NCBI RefSeq assembly: GCF_000519205.1
Contig: NZ_JAFB01000014.1
Location: forward strand, 186,001 to 250,000
Direction of reading: 5' to 3'
DNA: 64,000 nt
DNA from: Amycolatopsis taiwanensis DSM 45107
GTDB taxonomy: Bacteria > Actinomycetota > Actinomycetes > Mycobacteriales > Pseudonocardiaceae
Under the pieces are notes generated by a model. The model worked only from the letters and a program-made list of their open reading frames with translations, did no database searches and was not told the origin of the DNA. A program made the position numbers and the translations under genes. Each line of letters opens with the position of its first letter. Positions within the stretch are counted from its first letter, which is position 1. This document shows positions 16,363 through 24,383 of the stretch, one piece after another.

Positions 16363-16973
16363 ACCCGCTGGGCTGGTACGAGCCTGGATCGAGCCTCCTG
16401 CACCGGCTGCCGGCGGGCGGGAAGTTCGTCGCCCTGCTCGTCCTCGCGGCCGTGGTGTTCGTGCTGCACTCGCCGTGGTGGCTCGGCGGGATCTGCCTCG
16501 CCGTGCTGCTCGGCTACGCGCTGGCGCGCATTCCGCCGCGGCGATGCCGGCAGCTGGCGCGGTCGCTGGGGCTGCTGGTGGTGCTCGTGCTCGCCGTGCA
16601 GTGGTGGCTGCTCGGGCCCGGCGAGGCGGTGCTGACCTGCCTGCGGATAGTGGCCGCGCTGGCCGCGGCGAACCTGTTCACCCTCACCACCCGCGTCGAC
16701 GACGTGGTGTCCACTGTGGAGCGGGTCACCCGCTCGGCGCGGCTCGGGCTGTTGGTGGGGCTGACCATCCGGGCCATCACCGCGCTCACCGCCATCGCCG
16801 TCGAGGTGCGCGAGGCGGCCAAGGCGCGCGGCATGCAGCGGTCGCCGGTGGCGTTCGTGGTGCCGTTCCTGGTGCGCACCCTGCGCCACGCCGACGAGCT
16901 TGGCGAGGCCCTCGCCGCCCGCGGTTTCGGCGACCCCGACCCGGACTCCCCACCCCGGGACTCGGACGCCTGA
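16359..16973 (+). CDS. bioN: ECF transporter transmembrane (T) component (BioN)
   Basis: 204-residue membrane protein with four or five membrane segments. The two T-component signature regions are EVREAAKARGM and LGEALAARGFG (A-R-G coupling motifs). The start ATG overlaps the bioM stop (ATGA). The last 12 or so codons (PDPDSPPRDSDA) and the stop codon fall inside the first copies of the 21-bp repeat array that follows, so the array has shaped the C-terminus of the protein. Confidence 0.93.
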   Translation: MNPLGWYEPGSSLLHRLPAGGKFVALLVLAAVVFVLHSPWWLGGICLAVLLGYALARIPPRRCRQLARSLGLLVVLVLAVQWWLLGPGEAVLTCLRIVAALAAANLFTLTTRVDDVVSTVERVTRSARLGLLVGLTIRAITALTAIAVEVREAAKARGMQRSPVAFVVPFLVRTLRHADELGEALAARGFGDPDPDSPPRDSDA

Positions 16974-17352
16974 ACCCGGAACTCGGACGCCTGAACCCCG
17001 ATTTCGGGCTCCTGAATCTGGTTCTCGGGCTCCTGAACCCGGTTCTCGGGCTCCTGAACCCGGAACTCGGGGAACCCGGTTCTCGGACGCCTGAATCCGG
17101 ATTTCGGGCTCCTGAACCCGGTTCTCGGGCTCCTGAATCCGGAACTCGGGTGCTTGAACCCGGAACTCGGGCGCCTGAGCCGGGGACACACCGGAGCCCG
17201 GCGTGTCCCCGGTTGGGGCGGGTGAGTTCCGGACTCAGGCGGTCGAGTTCCCGGCTCAGGTGGGGTGAGTTCCGGGTTGGGCGGGTGAGTTCCGGATTCA
17301 GGCGGGTGAGTTCCGGCGTGAGGAATCCGAGTTCTGGGTTGGGCGGGCGAGT
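16957..17352. repeat. 21-bp-phased palindrome array with central hairpin between bioN and kynU
   Basis: Left half (16957-17175): about ten units of the form TGAAyCCGGrwyTCGGGCkCC with a strict 21-bp step; starts include 16971, 16992, 17013, 17034, 17055, 17092, 17113, 17134 and 17155. Centre: CCGGGGACAC (17180-17189) pairs with GTGTCCCCGG (17203-17212), a perfect 10-bp hairpin. Right half (17219-17352): about seven units of GGCGGGTGAGTTCCGGACTCA with 20-22-bp steps. Right units are the reverse complement of left ones; for example 17287-17300 matches 17134-17147 exactly in inverted sense. Each unit centres on a CCGG palindrome. It sits between two convergent genes and may act as a bidirectional terminator. 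Confidence 0.9.
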
Positions 17353-17365
17353 GGGTCGGGCGGCC

Positions 17366-18601
17366 TTAGGTGACCCGGCCCCGCTCGGCGGGGAAGCGCA
17401 GGTGGTCACCCTGCTCCAGGATGGTTCGCAGCCGTTCCATGGCGTCGAAGACGTCGGTGAAGCGGGTGTAGAGCGGCGCGGGCGCGACCCGGAGGACATC
17501 GGGGGTGCGGAAGTCGCAGATCACTCCGGCCTCGACGAGCGCCTGGCTCAGCTGCCACGTTTCCGGCCCGCGCAGGCTCACATGGCCGCCACGCCGCTCC
17601 TGGTCACGGGGCGAGGCGACGGAGATGCCATACGGAGCCAGCCAGCGGTCGGCAAGCTCGATGATCAGCTCGCACTGCCGGACGCTCTTCCGCCGGATCC
17701 CATCGATTCCCGCGTCGGCGCAGATCTCCAGCGCGGGCTGGACGGCGGCCAGGGACAGGATCGGCGGCGTACCGACCAGGAACCGCTCGATACCGTCCAC
17801 CGGGTCGTAGTCGGGGCCCATCGCAAACTGGTCCTGCTGCCCGAACCAGCCCCAGATCGGCTGACGCAAGGCGGACTGGAGGTCTCGCCGGACGTAGAGG
17901 AAGGCGGGCGCACCCGGTCCGGCGTTGAGGTGCTTGTACGTGCAGCCGACGGCGAGTTCCGCGCCCGACGCGGCGAGTTGGACGTCGACGGCACCGGCGG
18001 CGTGACTGAGATCCCACAGCACCCTCGCTCCGGCCTCTCGCGCCATGGTGTTCACTCGAGCCATGTCGTGCAGCTCCGCCGTGCGGTAGTTCACCAGGGA
18101 GAGCACCACGAGCGCGACATCGTCACCGAGCGCGCCCGGCAGTTCGGACGGGTCGACGCTCCGTGCAGTCAGCCCGCGTTCGGCGACGAGTCCTTGCACC
18201 ACATAGCGGTCGGTCGGGAAGTCGGTGGCGTCGTACAGGATGGTGCGCCGTCGGGAGTCACTCGCCGCCAGCGCGGCCGAGGCGAGCTTGTACAGGTTGA
18301 CCGTCGTCGAGTCGGAGAGCACGACCTCCCCTTCGGCCGCCCCCAACAGCCTCGTACCCAGCAGGTCGCCGAGCCGGCCGGCCAGATCGACCCAGGACGA
18401 CCAGGAACGCACGAGCCCGGCGCCCCACTCTTCCGTGACGACCTTGGCCAGGAAATCCGGTGTCGCCGCCGGCAGCCTGCCGAGTGAATTACCGTCGAGA
18501 TACAGCAGCTTCTCGTCGGCGATGGCGAACCGGCCACGGAAGGGCGCCAGCGGGTCGTTCGCATCCCAGGCCGCGACGGATTCGCGGGTCAGGTTCGGCA
18601 T
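17366..18601 (-). CDS. kynU: Kynureninase
   Basis: 411-residue PLP enzyme that cleaves kynurenine to anthranilate and alanine in tryptophan breakdown. The family blocks are all present: FRGRFAIADEKLLYLDGNSLGRLP, YDATDFPTDRYV, LWDLSHAAGA, and GCTYKHLNAGPGAPAFLYV with the PLP-binding lysine K223. The length is normal. No other kynurenine-pathway gene is next to it, so anthranilate may feed a pathway encoded elsewhere. It ends 13 bp from the repeat array and converges on bioN. The tRNA-Lys gene lies divergently upstream. Confidence 0.96.
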   Translation of the reverse strand: MPNLTRESVAAWDANDPLAPFRGRFAIADEKLLYLDGNSLGRLPAATPDFLAKVVTEEWGAGLVRSWSSWVDLAGRLGDLLGTRLLGAAEGEVVLSDSTTVNLYKLASAALAASDSRRRTILYDATDFPTDRYVVQGLVAERGLTARSVDPSELPGALGDDVALVVLSLVNYRTAELHDMARVNTMAREAGARVLWDLSHAAGAVDVQLAASGAELAVGCTYKHLNAGPGAPAFLYVRRDLQSALRQPIWGWFGQQDQFAMGPDYDPVDGIERFLVGTPPILSLAAVQPALEICADAGIDGIRRKSVRQCELIIELADRWLAPYGISVASPRDQERRGGHVSLRGPETWQLSQALVEAGVICDFRTPDVLRVAPAPLYTRFTDVFDAMERLRTILEQGDHLRFPAERGRVT

Positions 18602-18674
18602 GCCCTCACCCTATGTGGGGACCCGGACAGCGTCACTCCGCTACCTGCGCGAACCATGGTCGGGGACCCGCCTG

Positions 18675-18703
18675 CTAACAGTCTCGAGGACGCGTGCTAG
18701 TCT
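18675..18703 (+). promoter_or_regulatory. Promoter of tRNA-Lys
   Basis: TAGTCT (18698-18703) is a clear -10 element with CTAACA (18675-18680) as a weak -35 at 17 bp spacing, about 40 bp before the mature tRNA. Confidence 0.55.
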
Positions 18704-18743
18704 TTGCTTCGTCGCTCAGGGAGACCTGAAGCGGCCAGATCCG

Positions 18744-18819
<76 letters not shown>

Positions 18820-18822
18820 CCA

Positions 18823-18850
18823 CCCCAGGTCGGAAGACCTGGGGTTTTTT
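18823..18850 (+). terminator. Rho-independent terminator after tRNA-Lys
   Basis: CCCCAGGTC (18823-18831), loop GGAA, GACCTGGGG (18836-18844), then six T: a perfect 9-bp stem with a U-tract. Confidence 0.95.
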
Positions 18851-19106
18851 CGATCATGGTGCCGTTACGGCCTTCTCCGCCTTGGCCTTGATCAGCGGCG
18901 TGTATCACGTCTTCCCAGCGCGTCCGCGTTGGTTTGGTTCGCCACCGGATGCTGGTAGTAGCGACTCTCACGACATTGGTTCCGAAGCGTCCGGTTTGTT
19001 GAGAGTGAACTGGGGCAGGGGTGCTGGCCTTTCTGATCACCATGCGGTGTCGTTGAGCTGTCAAAACCTGTCGCCGACCGGAGTTGGCAGTTGCGAGACT
19101 GGCCGG

Positions 19107-19520
19107 GTGCGATGGATCAATTCGAGGGCGTGGCCGGAACCCTTTCGTGCCATGGCCTGGGACGAGGTAGCCGGAAGGGCGCGCGACTTCGAGGGTTGTC
19201 CGGGCATCCATGCCCTCGTGGATGTGATCGACAGTGTCCGCGATTGCAAGGCCCGGGAGCGGCTCGCGGGTGTCTGGACGTTGAACGGGCTTGTGGTGAC
19301 GCCCTTGCCGATTCCGGACAAGCCGCCGATCCAGCACGTGATCGTGTCCCCCGGCTGGGGGCGAACCGGTGACGCGGTGCTGATCGAGCACCGTGCGATC
19401 AGCGGCCACGACGACCGCATCCTCCGTCCTTCCACCGAGGCTGTGCCCCTGTTCTGGCGATTCGTGATCGAGAAGTTCGGCATCGCTCCAGTTCGGCCGG
19501 ATCGTTTGCTGGTCACGTGA
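19107..19520 (+). CDS. Hypothetical protein
   Basis: About 137 residues if started at the GTG at 19107; a later ATG at 19152 is possible, and the frame is open back to 18882 through sequence with no protein character. No signal peptide, membrane segment or known domain is recognised. The C-terminal half (PLPIPDKPPIQHVIVSPGWGRTGDAVLIEHR) looks like a folded soluble domain, and codon use is typical of the region. It sits just upstream of a small membrane protein, in the same direction, with a 30-bp gap. The real start is uncertain. The stretch 18851-19106 before it shows nothing else. Confidence 0.5.
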   Translation: MRWINSRAWPEPFRAMAWDEVAGRARDFEGCPGIHALVDVIDSVRDCKARERLAGVWTLNGLVVTPLPIPDKPPIQHVIVSPGWGRTGDAVLIEHRAISGHDDRILRPSTEAVPLFWRFVIEKFGIAPVRPDRLLVT

Positions 19521-19550
19521 TCTTCACGATGCCACCGGCAGGATGGACGG

Positions 19551-20276
19551 ATGTCCGATGCTGGGGTTGATGACTCGACGGTTGCGCCGTTGTGCGGGCG
19601 TCTGAGGGAGAACTGGTGGCGTCTGGCGTTGATCGCGGCGACGCTGGTGATGGCCGCTTTCGCCTGGTACGAGCCACTTGTCGCAGTGTTCACCGTCATC
19701 CCGGTGCTGACCTGGTGCTGTGGCCTGGCACGTTCGGACCGGACCGGGTTGGTCGTCGGCGCGATCCTGCTGGCGTTGGCGGCATGGATCCTGCTGCCGC
19801 GTGACCTGGGGTTGTCCGGACAGTGGGTGCCGTCGGTCTTCGATGGCTGCCTGTTCCTGCCGATCCTCACCGCGGTCATCTGTCTGGTCGGCATACGGGG
19901 TGAGCGGTCACGTGGCTTGCCCGCCATAGGGTTCTGCGCGTTCGCTGTCGCAGGGCTGGCCCTGGGCGGTTACACCGCGGTCTGGTATTCGGAAGGTGAC
20001 ACCGGTAACGAAGGAGTGTGGCCCGGCCCGTCGGGGCTGCGGGTCGTCGAGGGCGAGAGGGAGGGCGGCTCCGGCGGCTTTTCACGGCAGTTGGACGCGA
20101 CCGGAGACCGCGCCCCGGAGCGGATGCGCGATTACCTCTCCTCTCGGGGCTTCAGTTCCCAGGGGAACGACAGTCCCTCCATATGCCGGGTCAACGGGGT
20201 CGTGCTGACTTACAAAGTGTGCGCGGTGGTGGAGGACATCTCGCCGACGATGGTGCGGGTGTCCTGGTGGATCTGA
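19551..20276 (+). CDS. Hypothetical membrane protein with C-terminal extracytoplasmic domain
   Basis: 241 residues. Four hydrophobic segments (LALIATLVMAAFAWY-like at about 25-45; about 50-62; about 68-85; about 100-150) are followed by a hydrophilic C-terminal part of about 85 residues (from GYTAVWYSEGDTGNEG). That part contains two cysteines (ICRVNG, YKVCAVV) that could form a disulfide outside the membrane. No known family is recognised. The start is an ATG preceded by a weak ribosome-binding site. Confidence 0.65.
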   Translation: MSDAGVDDSTVAPLCGRLRENWWRLALIAATLVMAAFAWYEPLVAVFTVIPVLTWCCGLARSDRTGLVVGAILLALAAWILLPRDLGLSGQWVPSVFDGCLFLPILTAVICLVGIRGERSRGLPAIGFCAFAVAGLALGGYTAVWYSEGDTGNEGVWPGPSGLRVVEGEREGGSGGFSRQLDATGDRAPERMRDYLSSRGFSSQGNDSPSICRVNGVVLTYKVCAVVEDISPTMVRVSWWI

Positions 20277-20457
20277 TCGAACGCTACGCCAAGCCCACGT
20301 TCGCGGACGACGCCGTGGCGCAGGCAGCGCAGTCGGATTGATTCAGCGATCTGGATCGGGCTCCGGGCCGGACCTCCATGATTTCAGTGGGTTCTCACTG
20401 ACTGTCTATTGTGGTCGGTCTTGTCGCCCTACGGGCAAAGGCGGGTATTCAACCGTC

Positions 20458-20517
20458 TTGACTTTGACCTTTGGGGAAGCCCCAGTCTAGGTCGTGCCGG
20501 TCACCGTGACCGGCACG
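20458..20517 (+). promoter_or_regulatory. MerR-type promoter plus perfect hairpin against the ribosome-binding site
   Basis: TTGACT (20458-20463) and CAGTCT (20483-20488) are separated by 19 bp, the long spacer typical of MerR-controlled promoters. Inside the spacer is TGGGG-AAG-CCCCA (20472-20484), a dyad. Directly downstream, CGTGCCGGTCAC (20493-20504) and GTGACCGGCACG (20506-20517) form a perfect 12-bp stem with a one-base centre. It ends at the AGGAGG ribosome-binding site of the MerR-PP2C gene. Confidence 0.65.
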
Positions 20518-20531
20518 AGGAGGATGTCGAC

Positions 20532-21593
20532 GTGGGGTTGTTGACCATCGGGGCGTTCGCTCAGGCTGCCGGGCTGACACCAAAGGCACTGCGCCTGTAC
20601 GACGAGCTGGGACTGTTGCCGCCGGCTGCGATCGATCCCGATTCCGGATATCGGCTCTACGACCCGGACCAGTTGGGACAGGCCCGGCTGATTGCTCAAC
20701 TACGCCGCATCGGCATGCCGTTGGCCGAAATCGCCACCGTGTGCCATTCGGAGCCTGTCGTGGCGGCGGAGCTGATCAGCTCCTACTGGCGGAAGGTCAC
20801 GGCCGAAACAGCGGCTCGCGGGCGACTGGCCACCTTCCTCGTCGACCAAATGTCCGGAAAGGGATCCACCATGTTGGAGACGATTGATTTTCGCTACGCC
20901 GTCGGCTGCGACGCCGGGACGGTGCGCGAAACCAACGAGGACGCCGTGTACGCCAGTAGCCGACTTCTGGCCGTCGCCGATGGTATGCGAGGACCGGGCG
21001 GTGCCGAGGCCAGCGCAGCCACCATCGATGCCCTCAAACCGTTGGAACTGGCCGACCTGCCGGCTGCCGAACTGCTTACGGTGCTCCGAGATGCCGTCGC
21101 CGAGGCCGATCGCCGCGTGCGCAGGGCAGCGACCGATGACCACCGGCCGATCAGCACGTTGACCGCGATACTGCGTTCCGGTGCGCAACTGGCCTTGGTG
21201 CACATCGGTGACACGCGGGCATATCTGCTCCGTGGCGGCGAATTGTTCCAGCTGACTCAAGACCACACCTACGTGCAGTCCCTTGTCGGCCAGGGCAAGC
21301 TCAGCTGTGACGAGGCTGCCTCACACAAGCAGCGCACCCTGTTGGTGCGGGCTCTCGGCGCGGGCGGCCCCCAGATCGAGGCGGATCTGGCACTGCGGAC
21401 CGCCCTGGCCGGCGACCGCTATCTGTTGTGCTCCGACGGACTGTCCGCCGTCGTCAATCGCGCGGCACTGTACTCAACCCTCAATACGGCAGCGGATCCC
21501 GAGCACACCGTGCAGCAGTTGATCGAACTCGCGTACGCCCACGGAGGGCCCGACAATATTGCCTGCGTGGTCGCCGACGTGGTGGCGGTGTAG
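20532..21593 (+). CDS. MerR-family DNA-binding domain fused to PP2C-type phosphatase
   Basis: 353 residues. An N-terminal MerR winged-helix (about 1-70: TIGAFAQAAGLTPKALRLYDELGLLPP, then YRLYDPDQLGQARLIAQLR) is joined by a helical linker to a PP2C Ser/Thr phosphatase domain (about 120-350). The metal-binding residues of PP2C are all there: RETNEDAVY, LLAVADGMRG, VHIGDTRAYLLR, LLCSDGLS, GGPDNIACVV. The GTG start is 8 bases after AGGAGG. A DNA-binding domain tied to a phosphatase suggests transcription control coupled to Ser/Thr dephosphorylation, or phosphatase targeting to DNA. The 19-bp-spaced promoter with an internal dyad upstream points to autoregulation. Such fusions exist in actinobacteria but I know of no characterised role. 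Confidence 0.92.
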   Translation: MGLLTIGAFAQAAGLTPKALRLYDELGLLPPAAIDPDSGYRLYDPDQLGQARLIAQLRRIGMPLAEIATVCHSEPVVAAELISSYWRKVTAETAARGRLATFLVDQMSGKGSTMLETIDFRYAVGCDAGTVRETNEDAVYASSRLLAVADGMRGPGGAEASAATIDALKPLELADLPAAELLTVLRDAVAEADRRVRRAATDDHRPISTLTAILRSGAQLALVHIGDTRAYLLRGGELFQLTQDHTYVQSLVGQGKLSCDEAASHKQRTLLVRALGAGGPQIEADLALRTALAGDRYLLCSDGLSAVVNRAALYSTLNTAADPEHTVQQLIELAYAHGGPDNIACVVADVVAV

Positions 21594-21758
21594 ATCCGTG
21601 GATCGTGTCGCAGTCGCAGTCGTAGACGACGCTGGCCGATCCGGTCAAGCACTATATTGCGCATTCGTGAACCCCGATGGGACAGGCGTGCGCGCGTTGG
21701 TGAAGTGCTGCACAGCCAGCCGGCGAAGGTGCGGCAGGTGTGGATCGGTAGTGCTGTG

Positions 21759-22598
21759 GTGAGCCTGCCGCAGGATGGCCATGTTCATACCGAATGGTCA
21801 TGGGACACCGTCACCGGCTCGATGATCGACTCTTGTCAACGGGCGATCGAGATCGGCCTGCCGTCGTTGGCGTTTACCGAGCACGCCGATCTCACGCCGT
21901 GGCTGATCCCCGAGCCTGTCCGGCCGCACCTGCCCGAGCACTTCCGGGTGCGGCTGCGGACCGACGGTGTGCTGGAACCGCCAGACCTCGACGTCGAAGG
22001 GTACTTCGCGGGTATTCAGGAATGCCGGGAGCGGTTCCCGGAACTGCGGATCCTGTCCGGCGTGGAAATGAGCGAGCCACATTGGCACCGCGACCGTGCC
22101 GACGCGTTGCTGGCGGCCCATGACTTCGAGCGCGTGCTCGGCTCCGTGCACTCGCTGCCGGAGGGTGGCCACCATTACGAGGTAAGCGTGCTCTCTATGT
22201 GGCCGGCAGCGGATGTCGTACGCGGCTATTTGGCGGAGGTGCTCGAACTCGTCGAGTCGACGGCGGATTTCGCCGTGCTCGCGCATATCGATTACGGTCT
22301 GCGCTCGTGGCCCGCCGACAAACCGTTCGCGGCGGCGGACTTCGAGGAGGAGTTCCGCACGGTGCTTCGCGCGCTTGCGGGCAGTGGACGGGTCCTGGAG
22401 GTCAACACGAAGGTGCCGCTGCCGCGCGAGATCGTGAGCTGGTGGTTCGAACTAGGCGGCGAGGCCGTCGCCTTCGGTAGTGACGCGCACGAGCCGGGAC
22501 TTGTCGGTCATGGCTTCGCGCAGGCTGCGGCTCTCGTCGAATCCTGTGGCTTTCACCCTGGCCGAACGCCGCACGACTTCTGGAGCCGCCGACCCTGA
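21759..22598 (+). CDS. PHP-domain phosphoesterase (histidinol-phosphatase-like)
   Basis: 279-residue PHP-family metal hydrolase. The metal-site motifs are DGHVHTEWSW near the N-terminus, FTEHADL, GVEMSEPHW, LGSVHSLPEG, LAHIDYGLRSW and FGSDAHEPG near the C-terminus. It is similar to HisK/HisJ-type histidinol phosphatases, but no histidine gene is nearby, so the substrate is open. The GTG at 21759 (with another at 21756) gives the standard N-terminus. The preceding gap 21594-21758 contains a TATATT box at 21653 but no obvious -35. Confidence 0.88.
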   Translation: MSLPQDGHVHTEWSWDTVTGSMIDSCQRAIEIGLPSLAFTEHADLTPWLIPEPVRPHLPEHFRVRLRTDGVLEPPDLDVEGYFAGIQECRERFPELRILSGVEMSEPHWHRDRADALLAAHDFERVLGSVHSLPEGGHHYEVSVLSMWPAADVVRGYLAEVLELVESTADFAVLAHIDYGLRSWPADKPFAAADFEEEFRTVLRALAGSGRVLEVNTKVPLPREIVSWWFELGGEAVAFGSDAHEPGLVGHGFAQAAALVESCGFHPGRTPHDFWSRRP

Positions 22599-22631
22599 CA
22601 ACGCCGGCCCATCGGACGAGGTAACCCACGT

Positions 22632-22674
22632 TTGACTTTGCGCCACAAAGTTAGGTAACTTTGCAGCGCAAAGT
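22632..22674 (+). promoter_or_regulatory. Promoter covered by twin 17-bp operators ACTTTG-N5-CAAAGT
   Basis: Two palindromes of identical design, ACTTTG-CGCCA-CAAAGT (22635-22651) and ACTTTG-CAGCG-CAAAGT (22658-22674), have centres 23 bp apart. A promoter runs through them: TTGACT (22632-22637), 18-bp spacer, TAACTT (22656-22661). The second palindrome ends at the ribosome-binding site (AAGGAG). This is an operator pair for a dimeric repressor, most simply the winged-helix protein encoded third in the operon. Confidence 0.75.
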
Positions 22675-22685
22675 AAGGAGCCGAC

Positions 22686-23237
22686 ATGACGGTAACCATG
22701 GCCACAAGACAGGCGACGGCGCGAGACCTCTCGGTGAACGCAGCCGTCCTCGGGGTCGCAGCGACGGTATGGTTCGGCTGGGCACAGGAAGCACCACCGG
22801 AAGGCTGGTCGCTGCCACTCGGCATCGGGTCGGGAACAGGTGTGCTGATCGCGGTGCTCGCGGGAGTATCGGCGTGGCGGAGCTGGCAAAGTGGCTCGGC
22901 AATGGCAGACGCGTCCGGTCGGCGCACGTACAACTGGGCGGTCGGTGCCGAAGTAATAGCGATCGCGGTGGGCGTTGTCGCGCTGGCGTTGATCGGCCAG
23001 TCGGCATACCTCGCGCCGTGGATATTGTTAGTGGTGGGCACGCACTTCGTGCCCCTCGGTGACCTGTTCGCGATCCGAAGCCTGAAACTGGCAGGCGTTT
23101 TGCTGGCCGTGGTCTCGGCGGTCGCGGTGGTCGTCGGTCTGGTGTGGACGGTGACACCGAGCGCGGTGGCAGGTGGCGCCGGTGGTGTGATCCTCGTGGC
23201 CTTCGCGATCTGGGCACTACTGAAGGTCTGGCGATGA
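22686..23237 (+). CDS. Hypothetical membrane protein, first gene of autoregulated operon
   Basis: 183 residues with about five membrane segments (about 18-32, 46-62, 82-100, 105-120, 135-178). No known family is recognised. Its stop overlaps the start of the next membrane-protein gene (ATGA at 23234). The promoter has a striking twin operator. The first two genes of the operon both encode membrane proteins and the third a small winged-helix regulator, an arrangement common in actinobacterial stress or membrane-permeability responses; the ligand or signal is unknown. Confidence 0.8.
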   Translation: MTVTMATRQATARDLSVNAAVLGVAATVWFGWAQEAPPEGWSLPLGIGSGTGVLIAVLAGVSAWRSWQSGSAMADASGRRTYNWAVGAEVIAIAVGVVALALIGQSAYLAPWILLVVGTHFVPLGDLFAIRSLKLAGVLLAVVSAVAVVVGLVWTVTPSAVAGGAGGVILVAFAIWALLKVWR

Positions 23238-23857
23238 CCCGGCCCGAGGATGACTTCGACACCAGCGCGGCTGCCGCGCTGATCCAACGCACTACCGACG
23301 ATACCCAGCGCTCGCTGACGATTCAGGTCCCGCAGTTGTACGCGGGCTGGGGTGTCGCATGGCTGGTCGGCCTGTTCGTGATGTGGTTGTCGGTCCGCAA
23401 CCAGGAGCCTTATAGTGGCCCTTCGGCAGCGCCCGTGATCCTGCTCAGCGTGTTGCTGGTCGCGGCACTGGCCGTCACGATGGTCACGATCGTCCGCGCG
23501 ACCAGGGGGGTGCACGGACACTCGGCGACGCAAGGCAAGATCTTCGGCATCGCCTGGCCGATCGGGTTCGCCACACTGTACATAGTGGAGGGTGCGCTGG
23601 CGCACCAGGGCGCGGACAGCACGATGCTGGGCTTGGTCAGCGCGGCGGGCCCGCTGCTCGTGACGAGCATGATGTACCTGGCTGGGGCGGCGATCTGGCT
23701 GGACAAGGCGATGCTCACGATGGGTGTTTGGCTGGCGTTGGTGGTGGCAACGGGTGTCTGGACGGGCCCGATCACCGTACTGCTGGTGAATTCGCTGGCC
23801 GGTGGCGGCGGCTTCCTGGCAGTGGCAGGGTATCTCGCGTGGCGGAAGCGCAGATGA
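23234..23857 (+). CDS. Hypothetical membrane protein, second gene of operon
   Basis: 207 residues. A soluble N-terminus of about 35 residues (DDFDTSAAAALIQRTTDDTQRSL) is followed by about six membrane segments (WGVAWLVGLFVMWL, VILLSVLLVAALAVTMV and others). It matches a family commonly found upstream of a winged-helix regulator in actinobacteria. The start overlaps the previous stop and the end overlaps the regulator start, so all three are coupled. Confidence 0.8.
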   Translation: MTRPEDDFDTSAAAALIQRTTDDTQRSLTIQVPQLYAGWGVAWLVGLFVMWLSVRNQEPYSGPSAAPVILLSVLLVAALAVTMVTIVRATRGVHGHSATQGKIFGIAWPIGFATLYIVEGALAHQGADSTMLGLVSAAGPLLVTSMMYLAGAAIWLDKAMLTMGVWLALVVATGVWTGPITVLLVNSLAGGGGFLAVAGYLAWRKRR

Positions 23858-24159
23858 CCGAGCTGGACCCCGTGATCCACGCGCCCACCAGGCTGCGCAT
23901 CATGGCAGCACTGGCGGTCCTGGCGGAGGGAGACAGCTTGTCCTTCTCCCGCCTGCAACACATGTTGGACCTGACGCCGGGCAACCTGATCACGCACCTA
24001 CGCAAACTGGACGAGGCCAACTACATCACCAGCGCCAAGACGAAAGGCAACGACGGCACCCGAACGTCGATCCACCTGACTCACACCGGCAGAGCGGCGT
24101 TTGAAAGCTACTCGGCAACGGTCCAAAAGCTACTGAACCCGACCCCGGACAAGACGTAA
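23854..24159 (+). CDS. Small winged-helix regulator (HTH_34 / MarR-ArsR-like)
   Basis: 101 residues forming a single winged helix: HAPTRLRIMAALAVL, SFSRLQHMLDLTPGNLITHLRKLDEANYI (recognition helix), KTKGNDGTRTSIHLTHTGR (wing). The pattern fits the HTH_34 group of transcription regulators that act as dimers on short palindromes. It is the last gene of the three-gene operon and the obvious candidate to bind the twin ACTTTG-N5-CAAAGT operators at the promoter. Confidence 0.9.
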   Translation: MTELDPVIHAPTRLRIMAALAVLAEGDSLSFSRLQHMLDLTPGNLITHLRKLDEANYITSAKTKGNDGTRTSIHLTHTGRAAFESYSATVQKLLNPTPDKT

Positions 24160-24190
24160 CGATCATTGATTCAAGGTGGGGCGATCGGCT

Positions 24191-24204
24191 GCACCTACAG
24201 GTGC
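24191..24204 (+). terminator. Short palindrome downstream of the regulator operon
   Basis: GCACCT-AC-AGGTGC, 30 bp after the stop codon, with no U-tract; a weak terminator candidate. Nothing else is seen between 24160 and 24336. Confidence 0.3.
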
Positions 24205-24336
24205 CGGTTCATACGTTTGACAACCACGCCCAGGTAGCACGGGACTGGTGATTATGCCGATATCGACGTGGTTATCGACGGAGCCACGGACGTTCGCTGG
24301 GTCGAACGCGCCAACTGTTCCTGCTGGTAAGGCGAT

Positions 24337-24373
24337 AAAGGTGGTCTTCGGGAAGGACCCGAAGACCACCTTT
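24337..24373 (-). terminator. Long hairpin terminator of the Tat-exported protein gene
   Basis: AAAGGTGGTCTTCGGG (24337-24352) and its perfect complement (24358-24373) flank a 5-base loop: a 16-bp stem about 11 bp beyond the stop codon of the leftward gene. A-T pairs at its base give a short T-run on either strand, so it may work in both directions. Confidence 0.85.
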
Positions 24374-24383
24374 CGTTTGATCG

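Noticed and set aside
16957-17352. CRISPR array
   Set aside because: Units are contiguous at 21 bp with no unique spacers and no cas genes nearby.
16475-18487. Rightward 670-codon frame across bioN, the 21-bp array and kynU
   Set aside because: Overlaps two well-supported genes in other frames; its middle is a simple translation of the repeat array (LNPELGR-type heptads).
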